Source of the DNA: Shimia marina
Lineage (GTDB): Bacteria; Pseudomonadota; Alphaproteobacteria; Rhodobacterales; Rhodobacteraceae
NCBI RefSeq assembly: GCF_001458175.1
Contig: NZ_CYPW01000017.1
Location: forward strand, 172,245 to 236,244
Length of the DNA: 64,000 bases
Reading direction: 5' to 3'
This document shows, piece by piece, positions 62,961 to 64,000 of the stretch (the first letter of the stretch is position 1; each line of letters starts with the position of its first letter). Made by a program: the position numbers and the translations under genes. The notes beneath the pieces were generated by a model, which made no database searches, was not told the DNA's origin, and saw only the letters and a list, made by a program, of their open reading frames with translations.

Positions 62961-63307
62961 TCGCCCCCATCCGGTGCCCCCAATGCCTCCGCCCATTGTT
63001 CAGACCACCCCCCAAAGGGCTGCAGCAGGCTAAAAAGATCCTGCCCCATGGCGGTCAGCTCATACCCCTCATCTCCACGACAGACCAAACCGCTCGCACT
63101 CAACTCTTTCAAACGACGATTGAGAACAGAGGGGGAGAGCTGTTCACAGCGATCCTGCAAGGCACGAAAGGTCAACGCACCTTCGGACAGCTGCCAAAGA
63201 ATGCCAAGCGCCCAACTTCGGCCAAGTAGGTCAAACAAAGCCATAATCGGCTTCCCAGTTTTAGAGCCGCGCACAGGTTGGCCGGGCTTGGGAACATCGG
63301 ATGTCAT
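62957..63307 (-). CDS. HxlR family transcriptional regulator
   Basis: The 116-residue winged-helix protein has the HxlR pattern LGRSWALGILWQLSEGALTF, LSPSVLNRRLKELSASGLVC and the wing RGDEGYELTAMGQDLF. It is divergent from an EamA transporter across 72 bp with two palindromes and probably controls it. Its stop overlaps the mbfA end by 4 bp. Confidence 0.9.
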   Translation of the reverse strand: MTSDVPKPGQPVRGSKTGKPIMALFDLLGRSWALGILWQLSEGALTFRALQDRCEQLSPSVLNRRLKELSASGLVCRGDEGYELTAMGQDLFSLLQPFGGWSEQWAEALGAPDGGD

Positions 63308-63316
63308 AAATTCTCC

Positions 63317-63360
63317 TTGCTACTCATTTGATAGCAAATTATCGCTACCTAATTAGTAGC
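63317..63360. promoter_or_regulatory. Two palindromes, candidate HxlR operator
   Basis: TTGCTA...TAGCAA (63317-63337) and GCTAC...GTAGC (63344-63360) occupy most of the intergenic region between divergent genes. Repeated GCTA/TAGC half-sites are spaced at regular intervals, as expected for a dimeric winged-helix regulator. Confidence 0.5.
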
Positions 63361-63379
63361 AACTCTCAGAGAGACTGTC

Positions 63380-64000
63380 ATGCCCCTTCTTCCTCTACTC
63401 GCTGCCCTCGGGGCGTCCTTCGGTTGGGCGAGCGGCATCGTCATTGCGCACAACCCTGCCCAAAAATTGGGGGCCTTTGCCTTCACACGCATTCAGTTGA
63501 TCGCCTGCGCAACACTGGCCACGCTACTCACAACACTCATGGATCAGTGGACCAATGTGCCTTGGCAATTCTGGCCGGCCTTCCTCATCAGCAGCGCATT
63601 TGGCATTCTTCTTGGCAATCTCGCCATGATCGCCTGCCTGCGCCGCGGCGGCCCTCGCCGCACCGAACTCCTGCTTTCTCTCAAGGCCCCAATCGTTGGC
63701 CTCATCGCTTTCATATGGTTGCAGGAAACCCCAAGCATCATAGAACTCATCGGCGCTCTCACCGTCCTAAGTGGCGTCTCACTCGCGATCTTCTTCAACA
63801 ACCCTGCACCTTCAAAAAGTGATCGATCAAATGCGCCCCTGACACACATCCTATTACTCGGCGTGACAGCCACCACCCTGCAGGGGATTGGCTTTCTTGT
63901 AATGAAACCCGCGCTACAGGCGGGCCTGACCCCGATCGCAGCAACCGCCATCCGCTTGCTCGGCGCTGCCACTTTGATCTCGCTTATGGCGCTATGGCCC
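63380..64000 (+). CDS. EamA/DMT-family transporter (3' partial)
   Basis: The frame is open from ATG 63380 to the end of the window, giving 207 residues without a stop. It has an N-terminal helix PLLPLLAALGASFGWASGIV and an EamA first repeat ending QETPSIIELIGALTVLSGVS, with the second repeat begun (HILLLGVTATTLQGIGFLVM). About 70-100 residues probably lie past the edge. Divergent from an HxlR gene that may control it. Confidence 0.85.
   Translation, partial: MPLLPLLAALGASFGWASGIVIAHNPAQKLGAFAFTRIQLIACATLATLLTTLMDQWTNVPWQFWPAFLISSAFGILLGNLAMIACLRRGGPRRTELLLSLKAPIVGLIAFIWLQETPSIIELIGALTVLSGVSLAIFFNNPAPSKSDRSNAPLTHILLLGVTATTLQGIGFLVMKPALQAGLTPIAATAIRLLGAATLISLMALWP

Noticed and set aside
1..64000. 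tRNA genes, CRISPR arrays, insertion sequences, replication origin
   Set aside because: Looked for cloverleaf arms, regular spaced repeats, transposase motifs and DnaA-box clusters by eye; none convincing. tRNAscan-SE and Infernal would be decisive.

Overview
The window looks like chromosomal DNA of a marine Roseobacter-group alphaproteobacterium (Rhodobacterales). The evidence is: a split F0 ATP synthase operon with both b and b' subunits; the ffh - acetyltransferase - chorismate mutase - rpsP - rimM - trmD block; DUF1013/TrcR, MipZ and DUF2794 proteins; class I PHA synthase; an iron-responsive ICE box in front of mbfA; and high-GC coding with dense, overlapping genes. No phage, transposase, integrase, CRISPR array or tRNA gene was seen. 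The left edge cuts ybaB and the right edge cuts an EamA transporter.

Region by region. 1-6.7 kb: ybaB-recR, the cell-cycle regulator trcR, an ankyrin/RNase T2 secreted pair, a small lipoprotein, and the F0 operon atpI-B-E-b'-b on the minus strand. 6.9-12.2 kb: small regulators and accessory genes (two LysR, ArsR, ClbS-like, EamA, azoreductase, a prolyl-tRNA editing protein). 12.5-18.9 kb: an ffh-to-trmD translation block holding a lipoprotein, three tandem GNAT acetyltransferases, chorismate mutase and bluB. 19-21.4 kb: a YegP-like protein and two envelope proteins (Sel1-like, GH25 lysozyme lipoprotein). 21.8-24.9 kb: rplS-rpmE, a terminator, then a preQ1-I riboswitch and a full queC-D-E-F operon. 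24.9-31.8 kb: phaC, DUF3179, VOC protein, two uncharacterised genes, a Cys/Met-metabolism PLP enzyme and a pseudouridine synthase.

31.9-34.7 kb: mipZ is followed 5 bp later by an exosortase E/CPBP-protease fusion (XrtE), and a 92-residue VPEID-CTERM protein lies convergently next to it. This is a self-contained protein-sorting system whose biological job is unknown. 34.9-47.8 kb: an aromatic-acid island with a MarR regulator, hmgA, an MBL hydrolase, fahA, a RibD-like reductase, a flavin hydroxylase with a small DUF2783 partner, an HpaR-like regulator and a LivKGFHM-type importer. Together they suggest uptake of an aromatic acid, hydroxylation to homogentisate and ring cleavage to fumarate and acetoacetate; a maleylacetoacetate isomerase was not found here.

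47.8-64 kb: a putative cyclase-like DUF3095 protein, an MFS transporter, asd, a DUF4139 protein, a probable 6S RNA with its terminator, beta-carbonic anhydrase, an M17 peptidase - NlpC/P60 - agmatinase-family operon, DUF2794, cytochrome c', an I78-type inhibitor lipoprotein, glutathione-dependent formaldehyde dehydrogenase, TetR, the Irr-type operator with mbfA, and a divergent HxlR/EamA pair.

Best candidates for a second look are the mipZ-xrtE-VPEID locus with its tiny tryptophan-rich substrate, the preQ1 riboswitch overlapping the queC ribosome binding site, the 6S-like RNA, the two-component hydroxylase in the homogentisate cluster, and the perfect ICE-box palindrome at mbfA. All calls come from reading the sequence; no database search was run.
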